DNA of 64,000 bases from Haemonchus contortus (GCA_000469685.2 LS997565.1:47616336-47680335); one strand, 5' to 3'. Counted from the first letter of the stretch, positions 47,341 to 60,228 are shown. Numbers and translations are program-made. Notes: a model not told the origin generated them from the letters alone.

Positions 47341-50300
47341 TTACCTTTTCATCCTTGAGGGAAGCAAATGTAACCTATAATTGTTCATAGTTTTCATGTC
47401 AATTATCCACATGATTAATCCCGAATCCCCCAACAGCTTCATCTGGGAAAGTTTTATTTAAACCGCATCCTACAGCTTTCCTTTTGATTCTACATCACCT
47501 TTTTTTTAGCGGAATTGATGTGTTTCTCGGGAGTTGGCTTACAACCGTTTTGTTCGAGATTTATTTTGGGTAAATTATGTTTGACGTTGTATCAATAATT
47601 TGAGAACCCTACGTGTCAGAAAAAACTAATCCTGAACGAATGTTTTCCTTTTTTAAATATCCTTCTCCTTTCATGACGCATCAGAGTCGTTAGAAGTGAT
47701 ATCATAATAAACCTAGGACCGAGCGGAAAGCCCTGCTACACTTTGGCTCAAAGTTTTCTTCCCTTTCTGACTTTTTCAAAGTTGCTGTCTGGTTTTTATT
47801 CTTATGTAGTACAAAAGCGTATTGGTCCTCATTATAGTAATAACAAGAATGAGTGCATCAACATAACTGATGACCTCTTGCCTTACATCCCTCTGGGTGA
47901 GCTTTGATAGTGGGACTGATACGCGTCACGTCACGATACTATAAATAGGTCGTGGTTGACCGGGCTGTCTCAATTGCTCTATCGTCACGAAAATTGAGCA
48001 ACTGTTCGGTATTGGTGGAATTGACGTGAGCGACTTGTCGGAGTTTCTTATTAGTTGTAAGTTCATCAGTCTGAGTTGCAATTAGTTAAGAGCTGGTCTA
48101 CGTCGAGCGTAATAGGTAACACTCTAAAGTTGCGAAACGCTTTCAGGCCTTCGATAACGACGAGTTAGTCGAAACGTCAGGCGAATAAAGATTCCACCAT
48201 TAAAAACCTGGTTGGCACAGAAGCACTGACTTATAACAGTCTTCATTATATTTTTTCAGTATTTAGAGACAGTTTGCAGTAAAAAATTGAGTATTCACAT
48301 ATATCTACTAGGTTCGTTCCAATCTAGACTATCGAGGAAGAGTCTTGGCAGGACAGAGATGCTTACGCTCATCTTGAACGCGATGTAGCCCAACCCTTAC
48401 CGCCACGCTTCAGCTCCAAGCTCTCGGATTCGTTCTCGCTTTTCGGCATGAGATTAGGAGATAATAGAGCACCCAAAAGCTCGCCAAAGTAGCGAATTAT
48501 GTAGCTCCCTATAGCGTTGGTCATTGGACATCCCGACCAATGTTATCCTAAAGTGTCCCGGGCAAATAGGCTGCTGAAACGAAATCCATGCAAAAGCAAG
48601 GGGTTGACCCCAAGGAGCAGATCTATAAATATTTGACCTATAGTCACACGACACACGGTTTTGTATGAAGTTTTACTAGTTGGATGGGTATGGCTCAAAG
48701 CTAATTGATGAACTTGGTTCACTGTTGAAAGGTCAGAAATAGGAGGTGAACTGAATGGCTCAAAAGGCCGTAGCAGCTGTGAAAGTGCGTTCATGCATGC
48801 TTTCCTAATTGAAACACAACTGTAATGACAACTCTATACGTTTTTATTGCAGCAGACTGGAAAGGCTGTGAACTGCTGGCTTTTCTAGTTAGCAATTTTC
48901 CCAACTGCCCACGGCACATTAAAGCTTCAGAGGGTATGGGAATAAGCCAGATAAATACGGTAATGGAACATTCGGGGAAGTTTCTCACTGGTTCCCACAG
49001 TTCACTGTTGTTAGTGGAATTTATCATCAGTTGGCTGGCTATGTAACTTGAGCAGATCCAAATTCCTCGATGCAAAACAGTGTATTCGTTCTGTTTGTGC
49101 CAAGGGAAAGAGGGGAAATTGAAAAACGACACTCCAATTATCGAAGCGGATTGGCGGAAAACTCAGCTGCGCGTCTCTCCTAGCGTTCTCTCGGATACTC
49201 GGATTTCAGAAATTAGAAAACTTTAAAAGGCAGTATAGCCATTGAAAAAGTACATTTGACCACAATCAGGAGTGCCAAGCCGGTGCCAAGCCAAAATCAA
49301 GCTTCTGAAGAGGATTAGACGATTGAAAACTAAGGATGGGCAGCAACGAGGACTTCTTTCGGCTATTTTTAGCAAAGTAAACAAATATATAGTTCGAGCT
49401 TGGTAATAAACTTCACTACCTCTCACCAAGTATATTTGTTTAGCCCATTATCACTGGAGAAGCTTATGGACCTTCACAGGCATTTCGGAATTGGTGTTTT
49501 CTGGCCAATTGAAAAAGGATTCAGAAGCCTTATATGAACGCAATCAAGTTAGTGTCAAACATGACGTTAAAAATTGATTTTCACTCATCGATCAATCAAT
49601 TTATTTATCTTTAAGTTAAAATTGGGCAACAGATGCTGACAGAGCCAGAAAATGTGAGAAAAGTGAGGTCTGCTTCAGAAAAGGGGTAAATAGTAAAGGA
49701 TAAAGAGGTTATGGGGTTGTTGTTGACGTGAATCTGTTGAGTTTCCTGAATATGTAAATGAAGACGAATAACAAAAGTAACATACGTAAGGACATGACCG
49801 GTGTAAGAAAGGTTTGAAAAAAAATATGGTTGAATCAGCTGTGAAACTTAGGTGGAAGGACAAGATCTTTGCTTGGCAATATGAGCTGAGTCAAACGATC
49901 GTACTACGCGGTTCGTGACGGATGTTCTTTGCCCTTCCGAAAAAGAAGTTTTGAAGAACCAACAAAATAAGCTGTCTTCGAGAAAGTAATTTAGAGTTTC
50001 TACTATTCTACGAAATCATCTGTAGAAAACTGTAGTGTCCAGAAGCTCGTAAGCCAGGCTACAGGTTCGTTATGAAGACTGATCTACAGGTATCCTTTCA
50101 GAGTAGGTTCACAGGTTCTCCCCCAAGTACAGTTTCCTCACAACCGGGAAAACCTTCTCCTTGGTCGCCATTGAATGACTGAATTTGAGCTAGTTTTTCT
50201 TTGGACGCTGTTTTTCTGACTATAAATAACGTTTGAATACTCTAACTTATGCCAGAGAGTTCGTCTATCTTCTTTCTAAAAGCAAATCGCCTACTTGTGT

Positions 50301-53200
50301 GGAATTTCGACCAACTTCCTTCTTTACTACAGGAAAAAAGTTCAATGAACATAAGTAAATATGGGTAAAAAAAATAAATGAGCACCCAACATTCAGTCAG
50401 TGCTTAACAAAGAGCTATGACGAATCGTTAACTCCATATAACATACCATTGGAAGATTATTGTCGATGTGACCAGCTATAATGGAATACTTACTCCAAAT
50501 GACTTACCACATCGAATTATTTCTGCGGCAGAGTAATAACATGCTAAGAAAGTTTTTAATTGAAAATTTTCGATATGGAGAGTACGTCAGGCAAAAGGAA
50601 CACTTCCGCAGTTGAGCGATGGTTACACTCTCGACTCAATGGTAGTGTAGGATTCCCCCGAAAACTACTTTTACTTCGTCAGGGGAATCTGATTTTGATA
50701 ACAACTTGTGAGGGGGTTTCTAAGTGGAGCTCCAGTTGCGACTTCTGAGTGAAATGCACTTAGGCTCCCACAAACAAGTGAAATTCCTGGGATATCGATA
50801 CCTCGGAAATGTGGCAGGACCGATAAATCGACTTTTAGAAAAGCTGCGACGCTAGCCAAATACGCCGAATAGTACGCTTAGGTGAAGTGATTCGGTTTCC
50901 CCCTCACAATTAAACATATAAAAGGGAAGAACTGATGGGACGAAGAGTGGCAATGACCCATAGACCAAAATTGGCGAAATGCATAAATTCAGGGGTTATG
51001 GACAGCTGAAGTTGGCCGCCCACAAACAGTTTCCCGGTGACTTCAAAGTGAAGTTGCTTGCAAATGGTTCGTCTTTATATCAGCTACACAAAGTGGCATC
51101 AGGAGGTAGTTACGCACGTCGATTTTCTAGTGCAATACGGTGAGTAAATCAAGGGCCTCATGATGAATAAAAACACAATCAAACTCAGTGGGAGGCAGTT
51201 CACCTAGATGAAAATGTCACTGCACGCGATACAGGGGATCCCTGACCACAGAAAAATGCACAATGTCATTTCATTCCAACGATTTTGCTAAGAAGACCGA
51301 GCATGGGGTCACTAGGGGCTGCCCTGATGTTCGTTTAACGTCTCGAGGGAACCATCCACTAACTGTATCAATCAGAGACCTTCGAAGGGCTATATTTCAA
51401 GATCCCCCTCCACTGTTTTCTAGTCAAAAATAGATTCAAATGGCTAGGAGAACGAAAGCAAGTGAAAATGTAGTTTTGGGGGGGCCACTCATTACAAAGT
51501 TAGTATGCCGTGGGATGAACTCAATGAGGCGAGCCATGCCGTGATATATCAGAGACGTGCAAGATTTTACCAAATGGCTTCAGTAGGGAAGGAGCACCGC
51601 CACGAGCAAATTTTCTTTCTTTTCCTTTTCTCTTCCCACGATGTTATCATCCTACCCACCCAGGTGCCCCTATCCTACCTAAGTCTAGGTAAAAACTTCA
51701 ATCCCTTGGTTCAAGCCGCACAGAAGTGCACACATGCTTGGTCCGATCCTCTTCTTCGTCTGATACATTGCTAATATAACAAGGATTAACACATTTGACT
51801 GAGTTCATTTCTTGATATGCTAACCTTGTGATGGGTGCCCGCCCCCCAGCCTACCCCCAGTCTACTCGAAGTTCTTAAAAGAGAAAGAAGAAGAGAGACC
51901 CAGACACCTGACGTCCCAAACTTCGAAGAAGAACCAGAGAGCATACTAAATAAAGCTTGAACTGATCGAGGAGGTCCATTACATCTCCTAGAGACAGGAT
52001 TAACAATGGGTGATTCCATTCTGCTCATCTAGGTTATGGACGGTTTCGACGACTTTACCTTTATTACTACCATAGGGTTCAAAACCTCAAATAATACCGG
52101 AGAGTTCTATGATCAATCATCAATCTCCGGAATGCCTCAATTCCCTCTGTCAGAAAGGAAAACGAGAAGACAAATATCGTCAGGGTGGCTATGATGGAAG
52201 CGCTAGTCCATCAGGAAGCACGGAGTGCAGGATAGACTACAAGATCTGCTCGTAAAAAGGACACTAGTCCTTTGATCAGAAGGCAAGGGACCATTTCAAG
52301 CTATAAAAAGCAGATGAAGAGCAATTATCAAGGGCTTAAAGTAAAAAGAGCATTTCTGAGAGCAAAATGATGGCAAAAATCGCACCATGGGGACAGAAAA
52401 TAAGGACAACCCGTAAGGGCAGAGTGCACTGCAACGGCTCTGAATTGACACAGCGTCAGGAAGATAGGAAGGAGGAGGCATAGAAAAAGGTGGAATGCCT
52501 TTCTATAGGACCCATTTCACATATCGTTTGGGTCTATTATTTATTCCTGTAGATCTTGCATTCGGATTGGCAAACCCAGAGATATAGAACTTCGTGTTGA
52601 GCCCTTTGATATCAATTCCCAACTCAGAATCTGCAACGAATCTAAAACCAGAGTCTGGTAAGTCAACTTCAGTCAAGACAGCTGGCCAAGGCGACCTGTT
52701 CCTTATTTAGAAATCATCAAGCCTGAGGGTTTACCACAACAAGTAGAAAACAGTCGTTGTAACGAGGTGACTGATGGTAACGAGCAATGAAAATGCACAT
52801 GAATGGTCTGGCAAACAACGTTTTTTGATCGAATCACCTGAGTAGGCAACCGTGCAGACGTGGGTAACTTCCTGGAAGACCCAAAAATAAACAAAGAAAA
52901 TCATGCAAAACATCTATCAGACATTTGAAGCATTACTGAGGCAGTCTCCTATTTACTGCCAAATTGTCGTTCTCCTTGAGTAAACAGGTGCTGGTTTGAT
53001 CCTTTAGACTGTCGTTATTGTGGAAAAATCTGAGCAAATCTCATCTCGTACGCTTCTCTACTACTGCACCACGTCATGGAATCATGAACAGAGGCGATTA
53101 CCAGAATGTGCCTGAAGGAGCCTGACAGAGGGAGAGGAAGAGATGTGGAGAGCTACCGCCGAGCTCATTTCGTTCGAGGAGGGAACTAAATAAAGACAGA
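47341..53200. other. Gene-poor region
   Basis: I found no gene. Contents noted: a GAAAC-containing structured patch followed by AATAAA at about 48150-48190, and scattered chance-length open frames. No recognised transposase, RNA gene or exon chain. Confidence 0.4.
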
Positions 53201-53212
53201 ACTCCTCAGTCT

Positions 53213-53500
53213 TTATATCGAGACTTTTCAACCAATTTTCCATGGGGATGTCGCATTTATCGCTTCTATGCAAGGAGGACAGTCATTCGGTAAAACATAC
53301 TAGATTTATGTTGCTGTGTTTGATCCTTCGCCGATTCCAAATTAAACGTAGGAACCTTCCATTCACCTTTTCTTTATTGAGGTTTTTCAACCCATTCGCT
53401 ATGGGAATGTCACATCCATCAGTTCTGGGCAAAATCGACAACCATTTTGTAAAATCCACTGGATTTATGCTACCGTGTCTCAGGCGATTGAAAGTGATGT
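53213..53500 (+). repeat. Diverged tandem duplication, about 159-bp unit
   Basis: Two copies in the same direction (starting about 53213 and 53372) share TATTGAG.(C/T)TTTTCAACC, ATGGG.ATGTC.CAT, AAAA(C)AT.C...GATTTATGCT and GTGT. The open frame over both keeps the period (MGMSH...F.KSTRFML-type words at residues 1 and 54), but the product is not recognised and a gene is not claimed. Confidence 0.7.
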
Positions 53501-53520
53501 CACGATTCTTTTTGATTTAA

Positions 53521-56221
53521 GACTAACATGAAAGACGATTTATGAGAAATGATGCAGTGGTACGACCCCTCTTTACTCCCGCTATTTGATCCCATCGTAA
53601 TGACCTTGCCCCCTAACCGATACGGTGGTAGGCGAAAGACAAAGGCTTGGAAGGCAAGGTTTTCCTGGTGTATGCAAGTTGATCCATGATTTGTGAGCTC
53701 TGAGCCTCTATGCTTTGGTGGTCCTCTCCTGTGTCGTACTAGTTAGAAGCTGCTGACTTTTACGATGTCAGGGACAGCACAATTAGTTAGACTCTACCAT
53801 TGCCTGATGTATCTTTGTTTACCGTCAGTTGCTTCCTGTATAGTGATTTATATACTTTGTTGCTTTGGTGCTTATGTGGTTTCAGTGCTAGTTACATAAA
53901 ACATTGTGATTTATCCTCTGGCATGTTGTTAGCTTAAATCACATTTGGGAGATTACCTGAATGCCTAAACAGGTAGAGCCAGTAAAGTTGATTAATACCC
54001 CAACATAAAAAATTTACAAAACAAATCAGACAGTCGCCTACATCAACATGGTAGTAAACAGTCAGTGAAACTGGTGCTCGATTGGTAACAAAGAAACCTT
54101 CATGTAGCGACTAGCTATGAGACCATTCTGCCTCCTATAAAGTCAAGGGGTGACTGTTAGTACGTTCCTGAGCACCTCTGAAGAACAGGCGCTAGAGTCA
54201 CTTGAAGCCGTTAACAAAGAGCGGCTCCGGAGTTGAAGTAGAATGAGCCCTTGTTCCCATCCAAGCCATCTATCAAACCATTTACCCCCCTTGGATCGGT
54301 TGGATGGTCTGGAGATTTTCGTCGAGAATAAGAATGAAAGCCTTCCATGGAGTTACCGACTCAACCTAATTTGTGGCGTGAACACAGTAGGCTGGATACG
54401 AATGCATTCAACCGTGAACATATTGCAGCCAGACATCGGCCTGGTCGACTCCAAAAACTTCGGCCTTCATCCTTCATGCAATCTCATCGACAAGAGAAGG
54501 GCTTTCATTTCGCGGCTCATCGTCCGCACTAGCATCACAAATTATAGGTGTGTCCCATCAGAGTGCATAGACCACAGCCCATTTCCCTTCACGCTCTGGT
54601 ATGCCATGCAGTGAACTCTGTGAACTGTTAACTAAACGGGGACAACGAATAAAAGAGATTTTGAAGAGTGGAACGCACCGAAGTATTGAGTTAGCTTTGG
54701 AAGATAAATGGGCATGAATTACCTTTTGGAGTCTGTGGAATACACCCGTAGTGCCCTCACGAGTACGTCTCAGCAACAGTCACGATTCCGTCACAAACTC
54801 ATGCCGAAAAATCGACTAATTACTGAGTTCGCAAACTGAAAGTCTTTGGGTAATTGCAGGAATGCGGTGCTCTACAGCAACGTCAACGAAGAGCCTCACC
54901 AAGGAAATCTAGTGATATTTCGGGATCAGGAAAAAGTTCCAATCAAACTCCCTCATGTGGTTAGCTTGTCGGAAAACAAGGTCGAATCACATTAGTTGAT
55001 CCCGTTCTTGAAAAGCGACACCTCTTCGATGCATCTGTGAAGCCACACCGAGATTTGAAAGGGGACGATGTGATGAAATTTTGCCAAATCGTTGTCCAGT
55101 TCGATTATTCTGCCAAACTCATGGCCATTTTACCACTCCTTGAGCGAATTCTTTGGCCAATCTGAAGAAGTTCAGGTTCACTGACCCAGGATATGGTGAC
55201 AGCGCTGACTGACACACCCTGTTGAAGAAAAGAGTAAAGCATCTAAGAAGTAACCTTTGAAGGCAGGTATCGCAACGAAACGTATCGTTGGCCACGCCAA
55301 ACCCAAGCCCAGCATTTATTGAAATCTACGCTTATGGGAAAGGCATTGGCAGAGCTTTCAAAATTTAATTCGTTATACTTCTCTCAATAATACAGGAAAA
55401 TGTAGAGATGTGATAAGAAATACTTCTTCGACATCGGTCTTGAAGAGTCATTCTTTGATGCTATTCGACACCGTCAACAGGAAGGCTTCCTTGAAGGGTT
55501 AACACTTCAAATCCTAATCGATCAGGTCCCCACTTCCCGCTTGTCCCTTGTGAGCTCTGCTTTCTCGTGGTGAAGGAGGAGAAATGGGGGTGTTAACGAG
55601 TAAGGTCGTAAGGGTTGTTGCAGAATGTGTCCTTTTGCTTCGTCCGTAGTGCTTTCGCCATGACAACGGCATTACTGGATTGTAGCACACCTTCTGTTTT
55701 TAAGGTTTCAATTTTCAGCAGCTTCAACGAATATACACTTAGGGAAGCAGAACAAGGTGTCGGTTCGAATTTTTTGACAGATAGGCTCATTAAATTGTTC
55801 AGCGAAGCTGGCAATGAACTAAGAAACAGGTTTCCGCCATAGTACGCGAATACGAAGTCTCACATGGTTGGAGGGTTATGGAGGAGACTTCGGCCTCGGA
55901 GAAGGCTGGGGCGCGTACTTGTGCCAACCGGGCACCGGGCTGCTCTTATCCCTTTCTTTTCCCGCGCAAGGCCAAAGTTTTCTCAGTAGTGTGAGAGGTA
56001 GACGAGCTATACTTTGACAAGATTGGATCCTTGGTGTGTGCACGCAGCAGTGCACCACTTGACGCTACACCATTTGACTCCTTCGTATAAAAATGGAAGT
56101 AAATAAGGTATCTATAGTGTATATGAGTGTATAGTACAGTCTATAAAATATAGAAGAAAATATTGACACTACTGCTAATTAACTGGGTGAGTAGATGAAT
56201 ATATTGGCTTTATTCGAGCCC
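53521..56221. other. Gene-poor region
   Basis: Chance-length open frames on both strands (for example 54243-54614 plus, 55593-55842 both strands) with no recognised domain. A family B tRNA-headed repeat remnant lies at about 55871-55960. Confidence 0.4.
55871..55960 (-). repeat. tRNA-headed repeat family B, degenerate copy
   Basis: The minus strand reads ...GCCCGGTTGGCACAAGTACG...CCTTCTCCGAGGCCGAAGTCTCC, parallel to the copy at 38771-38880, with box B destroyed. Confidence 0.45.
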
Positions 56222-56482
56222 GTTTTTAGGGTGCGCCCCGCATCCAGCACACATCCGGACATAATGGCACCTTGAGTGCGCGTATGGCTTATGCAATAAC
56301 TTGCGGTGGCCAACCGATGAACAAGTCAGGTAGCGCTTTTATCCTCCAAGACGAGTTTGGTACAAATTAATCAACCGCGAAGGGATGAATGCTTGGTTAG
56401 CATAAGCAGATTTTCTCCGAAATCCAAACCCCGAACCTACGCGTGTGGTAGTGCGCTACATGCCACTACACCGCCTCCACTC
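56222..56482 (-). repeat. SINE-like repeat family A, minus-strand copy
   Basis: The minus strand reads GGAGGCGGTGTAGTGGCATGTAGCGCACTACCACACGC (intact box A), a mutated box B (GGTTTGGATTTCGG), then the family body with CTCGTCTTGGAGGATAAAAGCGC and GGCCACCGCAAGTTATTG, and ends in GATGCGGGGCGCACCC. Confidence 0.8.
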
Positions 56483-56638
56483 CAGTGCCTCATATAGTCT
56501 ATGAACAAAACGGTAATCAGCAGGAGTAGCATGGAAGTTATTGCATGTGGAGAGATGATTACTCAGTCAATTCTTCGCGCATAGGTCAAGTCATTAAGTG
56601 ACTAAAAATATAGGAAAAATTAAAATGAAAATAATGTT

Positions 56639-56670
56639 CTCGTAAAATAATGTGTCCTCGTAAAATAATG
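56639..56670. repeat. Short direct repeat (14 bp, twice)
   Basis: CTCGTAAAATAATG occurs at 56639-56652 and 56657-56670. Confidence 0.9.
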
Positions 56671-57976
56671 AAAGTACATTCAAAAAGTCGACTTGGAGCT
56701 AGATTACAAGTTAGAGAAAATTGTTTCGCCGTAAAAGTATGCGTCAATGGATCTAGATGCTTCTAAAAACAAACGTAATGCTCCTAATATTTAGATGAAA
56801 GAAAAAATCAAATTAATATAATGAATCTCTATTGACGATCTATCTTCCCATTTACCCTTCTACTCGTAACTTTGCCTTCCCATCCCCATTTTCGTAGTAG
56901 TATCCTATTCTGAGTAAGAGCAATCACGATTTGTTTTCAGTGACGCTATCTAGAGACCGTTTCAAATTAATGTACGCACATGTTCTGTTTTTTTTTCTGA
57001 AGAAAAGGAAAATCAATCTTAGCCGTATGTTTTTTGGTGTGGATACTGCAGAGGAGCGGAAACTCGGTAGATTTGTCAAGTGACGATTCTGCTCCTCTCT
57101 CCAGACTGATGGCAGACATGTTACTTTAATCGAAAGGCGATGTAGACAAATGAACATTTCAAATAAATCGGAATAGCTACCATGTAAGCACATTGATCAT
57201 TGATTGCATTGATCAGACCGAGGATAAAGAAAAAATGGAAACGAAGAAGGTGGTGAAGGAAAAATAAAACAAAATAAAAAAAGTGGTCCGAAAAAGTAAA
57301 GCTCTGCAATTAGAATGGATTAAAACGTAGATGGAGCTGTTGGTTTGGCACAAATGCGGTTTTTGCGTTTTTCAGGTCATCTGAAGCTCAAAGTTGTGAC
57401 TCACCTTCTTCTTCTGAGTAGTCATGTGAGTACTACGATATGCATCTCGTAAAGAATTATTTACAGGCGAATCACGCGCTTAGTACTGGCACGGATGGGC
57501 TGTTGGTATCTAACCTCAGAGTTAGGTGTGAGAAAGAGAATGTAATATTAGGTGACAAGTGAGACATTAAGTATTCTCTAAATGAATCTGTTTCCGGTTT
57601 TTTTGTCTTACATGGGCAGCTACTCTCGTAGGAATTCCCTAAATGACTTCAGGCAAATGACAAGTTATTTACGTTGTGATCGCTTTTTAGGACACCGTCA
57701 TTTCCCGCCGATAACCCAGATTTCTGCTTGTACCCACGATTGGGAAGAACATTTTCGCACTAACACTACACCTAATCAAATTAACATTTCTTTCACTCCA
57801 AGGTTAGCTGAAGAAAAAAGGGCTTCTGACGTAAATTAGCAAATTCACTGCAAACGCTTACTCTGACCAGCTCTGGAAACCAGAGCCCTTGGAACTCTAT
57901 TTACAATTCCATATTAAGATCAAGAAAGAAATTTTGATAGACAAATAACCTTCGGAATAAATCAATACTATCACTG
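56671..57976. other. Non-coding or unassigned stretch
   Basis: A minus-strand GTGAGT donor preceded by an open frame ending TTQKKK (about 57411) and a hydrophobic open frame at 57121-57309 could be receptor-like exons, but no family motif supports this. Confidence 0.25.
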
Positions 57977-58245
57977 ATGCAGGCGAAAGGCGCACTATCG
58001 CACACGTACGGTCCGGGGTCGGATACCCGATCGGTACCCGCCTAGGCCAACCAAGCCTTCCATCCCTCCGGGATCGATTAGTTGGTACCAGACTTGTCTG
58101 GGAAGATGAAAGCACTGACTTGTACATCGGCTGGCCACCGCAAGTCATTGTAAAGGCCACATAAGCACTCATTACGCCACTACGATTCTGAGTGGAAGTC
58201 GAGTGCGGGGGTGCATCCCTTAGACGCCGAGAACTTTTCTTTCTT
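57977..58245 (+). repeat. SINE-like repeat family A, copy lacking box A
   Basis: It starts at the GGCGCACTATCGCACACG part and box B is altered (GGGGTCGGATACCC). The body is very well preserved, including CCAACCAAGCCTTCCATCCC and GGCTGGCCACCGCAAGTCAT, so it is a relatively young copy with a truncated or replaced 5' end. It lies tail-to-tail with the next copy. Confidence 0.85.
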
Positions 58246-58253
58246 TTATACTA

Positions 58254-58508
58254 CTGGATGCGCCCATTCATTCGACTTTTATTTAGAATCACAGGGACGT
58301 GTTGAATGCGTGCTTGAACTAAAGAATGACTTTTAGTGGCCAGCCATTGTGCAAGCCAGTTTCTCAACATTCCAGACAAATCTGGTGCCAGTTCTCCAGC
58401 TTCGAAGGGATGGAATGATTGAGCTAGGGTGGGCAGCGAATCGGAATTCGATCCTGGGATCATGCATGTGATACAACGTCAATTTCAGAATTTCCGCTAC
58501 CCCGCTCA
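58254..58508 (-). repeat. SINE-like repeat family A, inverted partner
   Basis: The minus strand reads GAGCGGGGTAGCGGAAATTC... as head, box B-like AGGATCGAATTCCG, TTCCATCCCTTCGAAGCTGG, TGGCACCAGATTTGTCTGGAATG, AATGGCTGGCCACTAAAAGTCATT and, at its end, GATTCTAAATAAAAGTCGAATG...GGCGCATCC. It is more diverged than its neighbour. Confidence 0.75.
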
Positions 58509-59935
58509 AAAATAGTCTCCTCAATGACTAATATCGATTTCCACTGTGGAAAAATGAAGTGCACAATCAAAGAATTCTTTTTTCCGAGCATCAAAAATCA
58601 TTTTAAGCCTTCTGTTGCCATTTGGTAGAGACATAAGGTCAAAGAACACGATCTTGAGTAACCAGTTTTCAGAGTCTGCACCATACACTTGACTTACGTT
58701 CAAAATCGTAATGGCATTCAGAAGCAGTAGCTAACAAAATAAATATGAACACACAGAGCATGCGAAATGAATGAGGCTTTCAAATAAGCAGAGTTCTCCT
58801 AACTGATTGCGGTGGCATTTTTGCTCTCACTGAAACTTCTAGGAGCCTATGCATTTCCAAGAAAACTCTGCGTATTCTTAATCTCTTCTAATAACTGAGC
58901 GAACAAAATTTCAAGGCTTTTTTAATTTCTAGAAAGAGCAAAATTCTAGGAGATTCATCATGTCAACTGTGTCAGTCCATGAGGCGGTGCTATGGTGAAA
59001 CAGCAATGGATGGAAATGTCACCAGTTTTTCAAGCTTCATCACCAGAAAACGCCAGTAAATCACCAGCGAAACGCAATAGAGAAATTTCGAGAGGTAAAT
59101 GATTTCAATCAGATAGGTTTTCAGGTCGAACCATGCATCGAAGATCGAGCTAGAGCCTGCTAAGGAACCCAATAAGCTGCTGGAAGCAGATATTGAAAAA
59201 ATAAAAAGTTCACAAAACTCGCTTCTGTTGAGGCTCACTGTTAAATATGTGGGAAGGCGAGAAGTGGTAGTAGCGCTGCTACTACATTTATTGTGCACAG
59301 ATCGGAACCCAGCAATGTCAACAACTTCTTCACTCTAGAAATAGTGATCGAGTAATTAGAGTAATTGCCTAGTGAGGTAATCGCTGGGGCCTGCTAAGGA
59401 ACTCACTAACCTGCAAGAAGAGGATGACGTTATGCTTGGAATCTTTCTTTTTTTCTACTCAGTTTTCTGGAAGCGTCCAAACCCTAAAACCACCCTCTTT
59501 CTGACAGTCATTTTGGGTTCATTCAAGCCACTTGTGCTTAAATTGGTGTCAGTCGACCATGACAGTAGCAGAAACTGCCATATAAATGAAGGAAAATTTC
59601 TATCCCACAATCAAATATTATTACAAAAAAACATCAATATGGACAATTAAACGGGTAGGTGTCGCATACGTAGCATGAGCTTGCTCCCCAGATTTACATC
59701 TCAACCCACTGAAGGAAACACGGGAAGGAGGAAGATATAAGAATTATTGTGGATTTTTTCGCGGCTCCCTTTCTCTCGATACGTATTGAATGAAGAATTC
59801 GGGTTTTCATAGAAATAATATTTCTGCTTCCCTCAATAGAAATTTGTCTAGAAAGTCATCCTTATATAGGCCACCTTATGCCCTATTACTTCGAGGAAGG
59901 TATGAAGGTGGCACAGTTCTTAAGTGATCTCGGCG
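58509..59935. other. Unassigned stretch
   Basis: Minus-strand open frames at 58521-58703 and 58990-59298 include hydrophobic segments, but I found no splice chain or family motif. GCCTGCTAAGGAAC occurs twice (about 59155 and 59391), an isolated 14-bp repeat. Confidence 0.3.
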
Positions 59936-59939
59936 GTGG

Positions 59940-60228
59940 AACAGTCAGCCAGATTCGAATAAGGAATGGTATCTGCTTCCACCTTTGCCCTATTCCCCAA
60001 CAGAGACTGCTATGGATTATCACGTCGACCGTAACTTAAAAGCTTGGCTAGCGAACAGAAATTCCAACGAAATGGATGACTTGATGGCCAACGTCAAGGA
60101 GTGGATCGCCTTCAAGAATCGAGACTTCTTCGCCTGTGGAATCCGACTGCCTAGCAAATGGAAAACAGTGCTTGACATAGAGGTGGATAAGTTCCGGAAT
60201 CATTATTTGAACATGTCTTTGCTTAATA
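59940..60228 (+). pseudogene. Mariner-type transposase, C-terminal fragment
   Basis: The frame gives KEWYLLPPLPYSPTETAMDYH, which aligns with the mariner family signature (W..L.HPPYSPDLAPSDYHLF). The Asp of MDYH corresponds to the third catalytic Asp of the D,D34D triad. Further on, LKAWLANR, KEWIAFKNRDFFACGI and LPSKWKTVLD match the conserved ending (F...GI..L..RW..V.). The N-terminal DNA-binding domain and the first two catalytic Asp are not found upstream, the usual PDL is PTE, and terminal inverted repeats were not seen. It is therefore a dead fragment. Confidence 0.8.

Noticed and set aside
58521..58703. Minus-strand frame with FDLMSLPN, considered as TM7 of a serpentine receptor
   Set aside because: The hydrophobic part is too short and no neighbouring exons with the other helices were found.
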